From: JANRLF01 sp033762815
GTDB taxonomy: Bacteria > Bacteroidota > Bacteroidia > Chitinophagales > CAIOSU01
DNA: 64,000 bases
Assembly: GCA_033762815.1 (NCBI GenBank)
Contig: JANRLF010000012.1
Span: 62,001-126,000 of the forward strand
Reading direction: 5' to 3'
This document shows positions 27,965 through 35,309 of this stretch, piece after piece (the first letter of the stretch is position 1; every line of letters starts with the position of its first letter). The notes under the pieces are model-generated. The model did no database searches. It saw nothing but the letters and a program-made list of their open reading frames with translations, and had not been told where the DNA came from. Position numbers and translations under genes: made by a program.

Positions 27965-28843
27965 CTAAATTATCAATCGTAAGATAGCTAGTGTCCTTCT
28001 TGTCATCACCTCAGCCAAACTCTTCAAAGCACTTTGCCATAAATACTTTAATGCCCTTTGCTTTTTGCCCGATAATGCCAAATGTAAGGATATGTAGGAA
28101 AGCATGTGGGCTTCAATTCTACCTAAATCTTTGCCATTGGCTTCCATAAAGATAGCGTCTTCCTTTAGATTTTGAAGCAACAAGTTTGTCCTGTCCAGCA
28201 TTTCCCTTTCGTCATAATTCAGTACACTCCGGCTGTCATGGTTGATCATGCAGGCCGTAATGGTATCACTATATTCAAACTTGTACCTGCTGGCTAGCCT
28301 TAACCAAAGCAGCCAATCTTCCGTACCGGACAGCTTTCGATTTTCACAGAACTTTAAATCGGCGAATATTTCCCTTTTGACAAAAATTCCGATACAGCTT
28401 ATAACATTGCCCTTTATCAATTGCCGGTTCAAGTCTTGCGCATGCTGCTTGACCGATAGCAGCTTACCCTGTTCGTCGCGGTATTCATAGGCTAAATGGA
28501 ATACAGCAGGAGCATTTTTATCGTGAATCAACTTTTCAGCTTCTTCAAAATGGTTAGGGTACAACAAGTCATCGGAATCTAGGAAAGTAACATAACTGCC
28601 TTTGGCCCTTTCTATTCCATAGTTGCGGGCCGCACCCCGCTCCCCATTTTCTTTCCGGAAATAGACTATCCTTTCATCACTGAGGGACTTTACCACGGAT
28701 TCCGTATTGTCTTTGCTCCCATCGTCAACTACCAATACTTCAAAATCCGTGAAATTTTGCGCAAGCACCGACTGCAAAGTTTTGCCTATCAGTTGCTCCC
28801 GATTATAGGTCGGGATAATGAGGGAGAAGAGCGGCATCTTCAT
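27965..28843 (-). CDS. Glycosyltransferase family 2
   Basis: This 292-residue protein has a GT-A fold signature: FSLIIPTYNREQLIGKTLQSV at residues about 6-26, VLVVDDGSKDNT near residue 36 (nucleotide-binding Asp) and FLDSDDLLYPNHF near residue 90 (metal-binding DxD). It is a cytoplasmic enzyme that adds a sugar with inversion, probably during repeat-unit assembly. The initiating ATG overlaps the stop of the upstream GT2 gene in the ATGA arrangement (4 bases), a sign of translational coupling. An alternative start two codons later begins MPLFS. Donor sugar unknown. Confidence 0.9.
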   Translation of the reverse strand: MKMPLFSLIIPTYNREQLIGKTLQSVLAQNFTDFEVLVVDDGSKDNTESVVKSLSDERIVYFRKENGERGAARNYGIERAKGSYVTFLDSDDLLYPNHFEEAEKLIHDKNAPAVFHLAYEYRDEQGKLLSVKQHAQDLNRQLIKGNVISCIGIFVKREIFADLKFCENRKLSGTEDWLLWLRLASRYKFEYSDTITACMINHDSRSVLNYDEREMLDRTNLLLQNLKEDAIFMEANGKDLGRIEAHMLSYISLHLALSGKKQRALKYLWQSALKSLAEVMTRRTLAILRLII

Positions 28844-29796
28844 GCTGTCGGTTTGTACTTTCTGATGCCTAAATTGTTCTTGACCAAAATGAACAGTTTC
28901 TCGAGCATATTCCCATCTTTCAGAGTATGGAAAATAAGTTGATTGGTGCTTTTCCTATTGCCCAAAGTATATTCCAACACAATGGCATTCATTAGGTTAA
29001 GCTTTAACACCTTTTCCAATTCCTCGTCAGAAAACGGGCGGTTCATGATATACTTAACATTGGTCGGATTATCGTATATCCCTAAATCCTCCATACGGTT
29101 GCGATACTTTTTGTCGGAAAAGGAATTGAAGAATCGGGATATGATTCGTCTAAAGTCAAGATAAAGGCCGCCTGGGTTCTTGCCAGTCTTTGCTTGGTCA
29201 TGTATCCTAAAGTTGACAAGTGCTTTTTCGATATGCACTATTTGCGTATTGAAAAAAATGCGCACCCACAGTTCATGGTCCATTAGGTAATAAAAGCTCT
29301 TATCCAAATATCCATATACCTCGCACAGCTCCTTTTTCCAAAAAACACCCGGCTGATGGATGGATACCCTTTTCAAAAAGTCAAAGAGCTCAAAGTGGTT
29401 TTGGTAAAGCTGCTTACTGCCAGCGGGGGTCATATTGTTCACATTGCCAATTACCACTCCAGCCTCAGGGTTTTTAACAAATGCATCCCCTACCCAATTC
29501 AGGGCGCCAGGCTCGTAATAGTCGTCGCTGTTAAGCCACACTACTATTTCCCCCGTAGCTTTCATTAAGCCTTTGTTGATGGCATCACTTTGTCCCTCAT
29601 CCTTCTCGCTCACCCAATAACTGATTTTTTGCTCGTACCGTCGTATGATTTCCAGCGTATTGTCGGTACTGCCACCGTCTATGATAATGTATTCTAGGTT
29701 GGGATAGTCTTGATTGACTACAGAAAGGATGGTTTGTTCAATGTATTGGCCTTGGTTATAGGATGGGGTAATAACAGATATTTTAGGTAGCTGCAT
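28840..29796 (-). CDS. Glycosyltransferase family 2
   Basis: The 318-residue product has ISVITPSYNQGQYIEQTILS at residues about 6-25, IIIDGGSTDNT near residue 38 and VWLNSDDYYEPGAL near residue 90, which together define a GT2 enzyme. The DGGSTDNT form and the EKDEGQSDAINKG stretch are typical of a GT2 subgroup frequent in exopolysaccharide clusters. It differs from its neighbour at 27965-28843, so the pair likely adds two different residues. It begins 9 bp after the sulfotransferase stop and overlaps the following GT2 gene by four bases, so all three are in one transcript. The C-terminal part (from about residue 215) is mostly helical and without a recognised motif. Confidence 0.9.
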   Translation of the reverse strand: MQLPKISVITPSYNQGQYIEQTILSVVNQDYPNLEYIIIDGGSTDNTLEIIRRYEQKISYWVSEKDEGQSDAINKGLMKATGEIVVWLNSDDYYEPGALNWVGDAFVKNPEAGVVIGNVNNMTPAGSKQLYQNHFELFDFLKRVSIHQPGVFWKKELCEVYGYLDKSFYYLMDHELWVRIFFNTQIVHIEKALVNFRIHDQAKTGKNPGGLYLDFRRIISRFFNSFSDKKYRNRMEDLGIYDNPTNVKYIMNRPFSDEELEKVLKLNLMNAIVLEYTLGNRKSTNQLIFHTLKDGNMLEKLFILVKNNLGIRKYKPTA

Positions 29797-29805
29797 GATG
29801 CCAGG

Positions 29806-30420
29806 TTAAAACTGATAATCAAACAGTTCGATATCCTCTTTAAAAGCTTCGGCTACCAAGGCTCGGGTGCCATCGTTATAATAATCCCTGTAGTGGGTAT
29901 GCTTGCTCTTATTGGAGTGGGGCAGGGTAGCTTCTATACCAATATGTGCAGTAATTTTTTTAAAATCTTCGTTGATCGATTCCAGCTTGCCTATAAAGTC
30001 CACCAAGCAGTTACCTGCGGCATCGTACATAAATGCCTTTTGCAAGTGCAGGTCTTCGTTCACCCTCCAATGGATATATTCCTCAAAGGACATTTTAAGT
30101 ACTAAATCCCTTTGATGGTGGCCCTTCTCCTCACGGGCATAATGGTAAAGCGATACCTGCCAATCCCAGGGATTGCGCACAAAACTAAATTTGTAATACT
30201 TGTTAAAGTACTTGGCTTTCAGCCCTGCTTTTAGTTCGGGGGCGGAAATATGGTCTTCAAAATCGCTTGACTTGGGCAGTATGCCCAACTTCTGTGCTAT
30301 CCAATTAGGGTAAGTTTCTCTTGGAGGGATGGTATAAACTTGAAGGGCTTCTCTAATGCTGGTGCCTGCCACTTTATAATTGTGGAGAAAAATAAAGCGG
30401 TGGTGGTGACAAATAACCAT
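29806..30420 (-). CDS. Sulfotransferase family protein (Sulfotransfer_2-like)
   Basis: The 204-residue protein carries the two PAPS-binding signatures of carbohydrate sulfotransferases: FLHNYKVAGTSIREAL at about residues 11-26 (5'-phosphosulfate loop; KVAGTS is the variant of KxxGTT/S) and FSFVRNPWDWQVSLYHYA at about residues 78-95 (3'-phosphate binding, RNPxxRxxS-like). This family transfers sulfate from PAPS to hydroxyls of glycans. Inside an exopolysaccharide locus it suggests that a sugar of the polymer or its precursor is sulfated. No PAPS-synthesis genes are in the window. It lies 12 bp downstream of the DegT-family gene. Because the protein is small and lacks a membrane segment, it probably acts in the cytoplasm. 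Confidence 0.8.
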   Translation of the reverse strand: MVICHHHRFIFLHNYKVAGTSIREALQVYTIPPRETYPNWIAQKLGILPKSSDFEDHISAPELKAGLKAKYFNKYYKFSFVRNPWDWQVSLYHYAREEKGHHQRDLVLKMSFEEYIHWRVNEDLHLQKAFMYDAAGNCLVDFIGKLESINEDFKKITAHIGIEATLPHSNKSKHTHYRDYYNDGTRALVAEAFKEDIELFDYQF

Positions 30421-30432
30421 TCCGGTTAGGCC

Positions 30433-31638
30433 TTACTTATTACGGAAATACTCATGGAAAGCATCAATCATAAAGTCCACCTCAGCTTCTTTCATATAGG
30501 AATGGCATCCCACGTAGAAACCATTGCTGTTAATCCATTTAGCAACCGGAAAATTTTCTTCCAAATTACCGTACAGACGCTTGTATATGGGCTGGTTGAT
30601 TAGCGGAAGCATTTCCCTTGTTTCCACGTTCAGGTTTTCCAAGAATTTGCACAACTCCCATTTCGTTTCTTGCTTGGTAACCAAGCCATAGAGCATAAAG
30701 GTATGGGTCCTATCAGGCGGGCATGATGGCAGTTGAATAAAATCCTGTAGGTCAGAAAGCCCAGCGGTTAGCTTGTCGGCAATTTCCTTACGACGACGTA
30801 TGATTTCATCTGATTTAGCCAACTGGCCCACCCCTATCGCCGATTCCATTTCCGTACAGCGAAAGGAATGGCCTACGTGTATGAAGTTGAATCGCTTCAA
30901 CATGATTTCCTGCAATTGCTCGCCTTCGGCACCCGCATCGTCCGTAGAACTAATATAGATACTATCGCGGCCGTGGTTCATCAAGCTGCGCATATCGGTA
31001 GCCAAATCGGCACTGTTGGTAGTGGCAAAGCCGCCCACACCGGTTACCAAAAAGTGGGCAACATACGTGGAAAAACAACCTACATCGCCAATACTACCCA
31101 CCGAACGGTCTTTATACTTGGCAAACATGCACTCACAAGTATCTTCTATTATTGACAAACGGTAAGTTTTTGCCAATTCCATGATAGGATCCATATCGCA
31201 GGGCAATCCCAACAAATGAACAGGGATAATGGCACGGGTACGTGAGGTGATTTTCGCCTCGATCTTTCGGGGATCGATATTATAGGTATCTGACTCCACG
31301 TCAACAAATACCGGCTTCATGTTGTTGTGCAACACAATATTGGACGTAGCCACAAAGGTGACAGCGGGCACAATCACCTCATCGCCATCTGCCCAACCGT
31401 GCCTATCTTTTAGGGCAGCTAAAGCAATGTGCAGGGCCGAAGTACCACTGTTCATGAACAATGCAAACTTGCAATCATGTTTGGCGGCGAATTCTTTCTC
31501 AAACCGTTTCGACATGGGTCCATAAGTCAATTGGTTGCTATTGAGCACTTCATTGACCAATTGCTTTTCATAATCGGATAACACCAAACCGCCGACGCCG
31601 ATTTGATAAGGATACTTTTGTAAACGTGTAGAAACCAT
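30433..31638 (-). CDS. DegT/DnrJ/EryC1-family PLP enzyme with His replacing the catalytic Lys (ColD/E1-like)
   Basis: This 401-residue protein has the fold-type I features of sugar-nucleotide aminotransferases: NSGTSALH at residues 63-70 (phosphate binding), EDTCEC with Asp166 (pyridine-nitrogen contact) and NHGRDSIY near residue 221. In the motif where aminotransferases have the Schiff-base Lys, the sequence is TYVAHFLVTGVGG, placing His195 at the Lys position (codon CAC, checked in the DNA). The same Lys-to-His change defines GDP-4-keto-6-deoxymannose 3-dehydratase (ColD) and CDP-sugar 3-dehydrase (E1), which use PLP/PMP for C-3 deoxygenation. The protein is therefore probably a 3-dehydratase of a keto-deoxy sugar nucleotide, not a transaminase. 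No E3/ColC-like reductase is present in the window. Confidence 0.82.
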   Translation of the reverse strand: MVSTRLQKYPYQIGVGGLVLSDYEKQLVNEVLNSNQLTYGPMSKRFEKEFAAKHDCKFALFMNSGTSALHIALAALKDRHGWADGDEVIVPAVTFVATSNIVLHNNMKPVFVDVESDTYNIDPRKIEAKITSRTRAIIPVHLLGLPCDMDPIMELAKTYRLSIIEDTCECMFAKYKDRSVGSIGDVGCFSTYVAHFLVTGVGGFATTNSADLATDMRSLMNHGRDSIYISSTDDAGAEGEQLQEIMLKRFNFIHVGHSFRCTEMESAIGVGQLAKSDEIIRRRKEIADKLTAGLSDLQDFIQLPSCPPDRTHTFMLYGLVTKQETKWELCKFLENLNVETREMLPLINQPIYKRLYGNLEENFPVAKWINSNGFYVGCHSYMKEAEVDFMIDAFHEYFRNK

Positions 31639-31729
31639 AACTCAATTTAACTAAGCAAAACTACTACTCTTTTTTTTGAAATGCGCCTAGAGGCTTGTAT
31701 TTCTGACCACTAGCCCCTTTATGCCTTTG

Positions 31730-32215
31730 TTAATATACTATGTCGAAATGGTTATTTGGTTGGGCCTGAAAATAACTTTTACTCAAGGTATGCACCATTG
31801 GGTCAACCAATATCTCCTCTGGTTTTAAAAATTTAAAATCCTCATTCTGAGCATTCTTCGCACTCAATAAACTGTTATCAATTCCATGATACTCCACTGC
31901 AATAATCACATAATGGGTGTTGAAATCGGGTTTACCCAAGAAATTTTCCTCATAGATATGGTCGTACAGGCCTTTCAACTTGGTCTTTGACAAATCTAGT
32001 GACATGTGCAGTTCATGTTGGGTGATCCGCTGAAATGCATTATTGAGCGTTTCATTTTTATGCACCCTGCCACCCGGAACAAACCAAAATCCCTTGGCCG
32101 GGGCATTTTTTCTTAATCCTAATAATACTTTCCCCTCTGGGTTGTAGCAAATCAAATCAATTGCAATAAGAACACCGTTGCGGATAAGTTGTTCAAAATC
32201 ATTGAGGGGCAACAT
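31730..32215 (-). CDS. gmm: NUDIX hydrolase, GDP-mannose mannosyl hydrolase-like
   Basis: This 161-residue protein matches the GDP-mannose hydrolase branch of the NUDIX family. After an N-terminal IDLICYNPEGKVLLGLR strand pair, the segment WFVPGGRVHKNETLNNAF, followed by a QRITQHEL helix at about residues 44-70, corresponds to the modified NUDIX box of Gmm/WcaH, which lacks some of the usual metal-binding Glu residues. In E. coli, Gmm releases mannose from GDP-mannose by attack at carbon and sits in the colanic acid cluster. Here it lies between the ColD-like gene (91-bp gap) and a glycosyltransferase gene (1-bp gap), consistent with control of GDP-mannose or GDP-fucose-type pools. The gene symbol is by similarity of motif only. 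Confidence 0.8.
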   Translation of the reverse strand: MLPLNDFEQLIRNGVLIAIDLICYNPEGKVLLGLRKNAPAKGFWFVPGGRVHKNETLNNAFQRITQHELHMSLDLSKTKLKGLYDHIYEENFLGKPDFNTHYVIIAVEYHGIDNSLLSAKNAQNEDFKFLKPEEILVDPMVHTLSKSYFQAQPNNHFDIVY

Positions 32216-32216
32216 A

Positions 32217-33407
32217 TCATTTAGTTTTCACTACCTTTTCAAAAAAGTCAAGATACTTGGTGGCTGCGCTCTGCCAGGAATACTTATGTATATTGGCCTT
32301 GTTGTAACTCACTTGTTCTTGCTGCAAAGCGCTATCATCCCATATTTGAAGCAACAGTTGGGCTAATTCCCCTTCGTTCAGTGGCTCAAATAGATTAATC
32401 TTCAGATTTTCAGCCAATTCCTTGTTAGGGCGGGTAGCCGAAGCAATGACGGGGGTTCCTGATGCCGCCGCCTCCAACACGGGTATGCTGCTCGACTCAT
32501 ATAGTACTGCTGTAATCAAAAAACTAGCTTTTTGATACAGGTTTACCACGTCAATAAAGGGCACTTTGCCTAGATAATATACATTATCGAGCTTGTTTTC
32601 CTCGATAAAATCAAAAAGGAACTGAGAAGCAGAATAGCTACTTCCTGTTAGTACCAAAGGTATACTAACCTGATGCTCCTTTCTGAGTTTCAAAAGGGCC
32701 TTCAATACCGTGATATGGTTTTTGTGGTGCCATAACTGCGCGGGAAAGAACAAGAAATCTTCAGGTATTTGATACTTCTGGGTTAAATAGGCTACATCCC
32801 GCTCTTCGCTGAACAAGGGAATGTCAACCCCTTCGGGTATCACCACTACTTGACTTTCCTTTAAACCTTTGAAATATCCCAAAAAATCATCCTTCATATG
32901 CAAGCTACTGGCCTGCATAAAGCTGATATTCTCTACACTTAAGTTGTAAGTAATATAACGGTCTTTCAACTCCATGGCCGTAAAAAACTCAGGGTAGTGC
33001 ACCTGTTGGATGTCATGCATGGAGAGCATGCTGAGGGTGTTTAGGTAAATAGGGAAGGAAACGGTGGTAGGAGTATAAATAATGTCCGCTTCCTTGGACA
33101 TGCGCCTGCTTAGGGCATTGTAGAAGAAATAACTAAAAGCCCCGTACAAAGTTTTAGCTTTTGCCTTCACCATTTGCCATAGCACCCGGCGTTTGAATTG
33201 GCTGTCATAACCGGTTATGAGTACAATACTGAAATTAGCTACCGACTCATACTTTTTAAAAAGGTAGGCATTGCGGTTGTTGACGAATATGATAAAGCGA
33301 TGACCCTTATTTACGGATACAAAACCATCCAATAGCCCAAAGGTATAACTGGTAACCCCTCCTGCATAGTCGGGGTCAATTGCTAGGCAGTTAATCCCTA
33401 TCCGCAT
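32217..33407 (-). CDS. Glycosyltransferase, GT4 family
   Basis: The 396-residue protein has the GT4 architecture. Its N-terminus reads RIGINCLAIDPDYAGGVTSY, with the GGV acceptor loop. The C-terminal domain includes FLFFPAQLWHHKNHITVLKA at about residues 227-246 (family motif with Lys) and SSSIPVLEAAASGTPVIAS near residue 315, the conserved donor-binding Glu region. Proteins with the PAQxWxHKNH signature are common GT4 members, often mannosyltransferases, but specificity cannot be read from sequence. It is encoded 1 bp upstream of gmm and overlaps the PerA-like gene by 17 bases, so the three are tightly coupled; a GDP-mannose-derived donor is therefore plausible. Confidence 0.88.
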   Translation of the reverse strand: MRIGINCLAIDPDYAGGVTSYTFGLLDGFVSVNKGHRFIIFVNNRNAYLFKKYESVANFSIVLITGYDSQFKRRVLWQMVKAKAKTLYGAFSYFFYNALSRRMSKEADIIYTPTTVSFPIYLNTLSMLSMHDIQQVHYPEFFTAMELKDRYITYNLSVENISFMQASSLHMKDDFLGYFKGLKESQVVVIPEGVDIPLFSEERDVAYLTQKYQIPEDFLFFPAQLWHHKNHITVLKALLKLRKEHQVSIPLVLTGSSYSASQFLFDFIEENKLDNVYYLGKVPFIDVVNLYQKASFLITAVLYESSSIPVLEAAASGTPVIASATRPNKELAENLKINLFEPLNEGELAQLLLQIWDDSALQQEQVSYNKANIHKYSWQSAATKYLDFFEKVVKTK

Positions 33408-34485
33408 AGAATGCCTTTATTTTAGCTATAATGTAGGTTTGCTCTTCATCAGTAAGGCCATACGATGAAGGCAACGATATCCCTTGATTATAGATTCGTT
33501 CCGTAACTGGATACTCGCCACTTACATCTACTATTCCCTTGTAACAAGGTTGCAAATGTAGGGGATAGAAAAAGCGGCGGGTTTGAATGCCGTTTTCGAG
33601 CAAATATTCAGATATGGCTTTATGGTCTTCTGTCAAGAAAGAAGTAAACCAAAATACCGGGGTACAGCGAAGGTCAATATAGGCTGGTTTGAAACGAGGC
33701 AAATCACTTAACTCCTGGTAATAGCGGTCAGCCAGTTGTTTCTTTCTTGAAATGATCCTTTCCAGCTTAATCATTTGCGCAATACCTATCGCGGCTTGCA
33801 TTTCAGTAAAGCTGAAATTGAAGCCGATATGCTCGTGCATAAAGGTTCCTTTTACGTCACGACCATGGTTCTTCAGCCTATAACAAAGTTTGGCTAGCTC
33901 GTCATCATCCGTAAGCACCACGCCCCCTTCGCCACAGGTGATGGTTTTATTGCCATAGTAGGATAGAATACCTAAATGGCCGAAAGTGCCTACATGCTTG
34001 CCATTGAAGCGAACCCCCACCCCTTGCGCGGCATCTTCTATCACTTTCAAATCGTACTTATTTGCTAAAGCCATAACCTTATCCATATCAGCAGCTTGGC
34101 CATATAGGTGCACGGGCATGAGGCATTTGGTGCGCGGAGTAATTTTTTTCTCTGCCTCCGTCACCGAAAAGCAAAAAGTATCTGGCTCCACGTCTGCAAA
34201 CACGGGGGTAGCTCCGGCCATAATCACGGCATTAGCGGTAGCTATGAAGGTCATATCAGGTACTATCACCTCGTCGCCAGGGCCAATGTTCAATGCTTTC
34301 AAGCAACAGTATAGGGCCACCGTACCATTGGTCATGGCAATGGCATGCTTGCTGCCTGCCATTTGCTTGGTCATCTCTTCAAATTCTTTCGTGAGCTTGT
34401 GCTCCACTACAAAGGTTGAATCAACCACACGTTTTAGCTGAATCAATTCTTCCTCGTCAATCCAAGGCTGTATTTGTATTATCAT
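33391..34485 (-). CDS. DegT-family sugar-nucleotide aminotransferase, GDP-perosamine synthase-like
   Basis: This 364-residue protein keeps the complete catalytic set of the DegT family: TNGTVALY at residues 52-59, EDAAQG with Asp151, and SYYGNKTITCGEGG with the Schiff-base Lys180. The GNKTIT(C/T)GEGG form and the PDMTFIATANAV stretch resemble PerA, which aminates GDP-4-keto-6-deoxymannose to GDP-perosamine. The gmd and manC genes that would make the substrate are absent from this window. The start ATG overlaps the stop of the upstream methyltransferase in ATGA, and the 3' end overlaps the GT4 gene by 17 bases. Other 4-amino-sugar products are possible, as this family is hard to subdivide by eye. 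Confidence 0.84.
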   Translation of the reverse strand: MIIQIQPWIDEEELIQLKRVVDSTFVVEHKLTKEFEEMTKQMAGSKHAIAMTNGTVALYCCLKALNIGPGDEVIVPDMTFIATANAVIMAGATPVFADVEPDTFCFSVTEAEKKITPRTKCLMPVHLYGQAADMDKVMALANKYDLKVIEDAAQGVGVRFNGKHVGTFGHLGILSYYGNKTITCGEGGVVLTDDDELAKLCYRLKNHGRDVKGTFMHEHIGFNFSFTEMQAAIGIAQMIKLERIISRKKQLADRYYQELSDLPRFKPAYIDLRCTPVFWFTSFLTEDHKAISEYLLENGIQTRRFFYPLHLQPCYKGIVDVSGEYPVTERIYNQGISLPSSYGLTDEEQTYIIAKIKAFYADRD

Positions 34486-35222
34486 AAATTTTGGCTTTTA
34501 GGGCCTTTACACTTAAAATAAAACGTTGAACGATGCTTATAATCAGTATGAAAAATCTCAATCTGTTCAAATCGAAGCGAGAATAAATCCCGAAGGTCGC
34601 CCGTATTCGCGAAATGCTTCACATGGTTATCGCTGTGCTTTTTCTCATGTTCCCCCACTTTGGGCACTGCGCCTACAAAGACAAATTCTGGCTTGGAGCT
34701 GTCAATAATCTTATCAAGCACCAGTAGTTGCTGCTCTCTACTAAAGTAATCCAATGCCGTATTCCATATCACCACATCATAATCTTTCAGCGGAAAACTC
34801 CCCTTTAAAATATCCATTTGTACATGGTTTATGTTGGCAGCGGAGTAATTGGCCTTAGCATGGGTAATTGCCGACTCATCAAAATCGACCGCGTCGATAC
34901 GTGCCGCAAAATCAGCATAAAACATGTAGGGAAAGAACCCGTCGCCGGTGCACAAATCAAGTACCTTGCAGTCTTTTGTCATTACCTGCCTGGCGTACAC
35001 CCCCTGCTCCAACCATTCCACGCCTTTCTCGGCGCTACGGTAATACCAGGAATATAGGTCGGCCTCCTTTTTGAAGAAAAACGGTTTCTGGGGTTTGCCC
35101 CAATCCTTTATTACCTCTATCGTTACGTAATCATAGAGATAACGCCTGCATAAAAGAAAAAGCCAGCGGAAATGGAAAATCCTAACTAATCTATAGAAAA
35201 GCCTGTGATTCAGTGAGGGCAT
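34482..35222 (-). CDS. Class I SAM-dependent methyltransferase of the glycan locus
   Basis: This 246-residue protein has a Rossmann-like methyltransferase core: VLDLCTGDGFFPYMF near residue 86 (motif I), IDAVDFDESAI near residue 109 with the acidic residue that binds the ribose, and YDVVIWNTALDYF near residue 148. The first 60 residues are basic and aromatic and may contact a membrane or the acceptor. As the first gene of the long minus-strand run at 35222 it may lead the operon. A sugar O-methylation or an N-methylation of the amino sugar made next door is plausible but inferred. A 14-bp palindrome lies 7 bp before the start. Confidence 0.82.
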   Translation of the reverse strand: MPSLNHRLFYRLVRIFHFRWLFLLCRRYLYDYVTIEVIKDWGKPQKPFFFKKEADLYSWYYRSAEKGVEWLEQGVYARQVMTKDCKVLDLCTGDGFFPYMFYADFAARIDAVDFDESAITHAKANYSAANINHVQMDILKGSFPLKDYDVVIWNTALDYFSREQQLLVLDKIIDSSKPEFVFVGAVPKVGEHEKKHSDNHVKHFANTGDLRDLFSLRFEQIEIFHTDYKHRSTFYFKCKGPKSQNL

Positions 35223-35228
35223 CAGGGC

Positions 35229-35242
35229 ATTTTGCGCAAAAT
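35229..35242. promoter_or_regulatory. 14-bp perfect palindrome upstream of the glycan operon
   Basis: The sequence ATTTTGCGCAAAAT is its own reverse complement. On the minus strand it overlaps TTATTTTG, a 7-of-8 match to the TAnnTTTG -7 element (plus positions 35237-35244), just upstream of the first gene at 35222. A repressor binding here would block this start. No regulator gene can be linked to it. Confidence 0.4.
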
Positions 35243-35309
35243 AACTAAAAAAGCGGCATTCTTTAGCATTTGACCAAAAGGCTTAACCGAAAGGAAAACT
35301 AGCCCGAAA

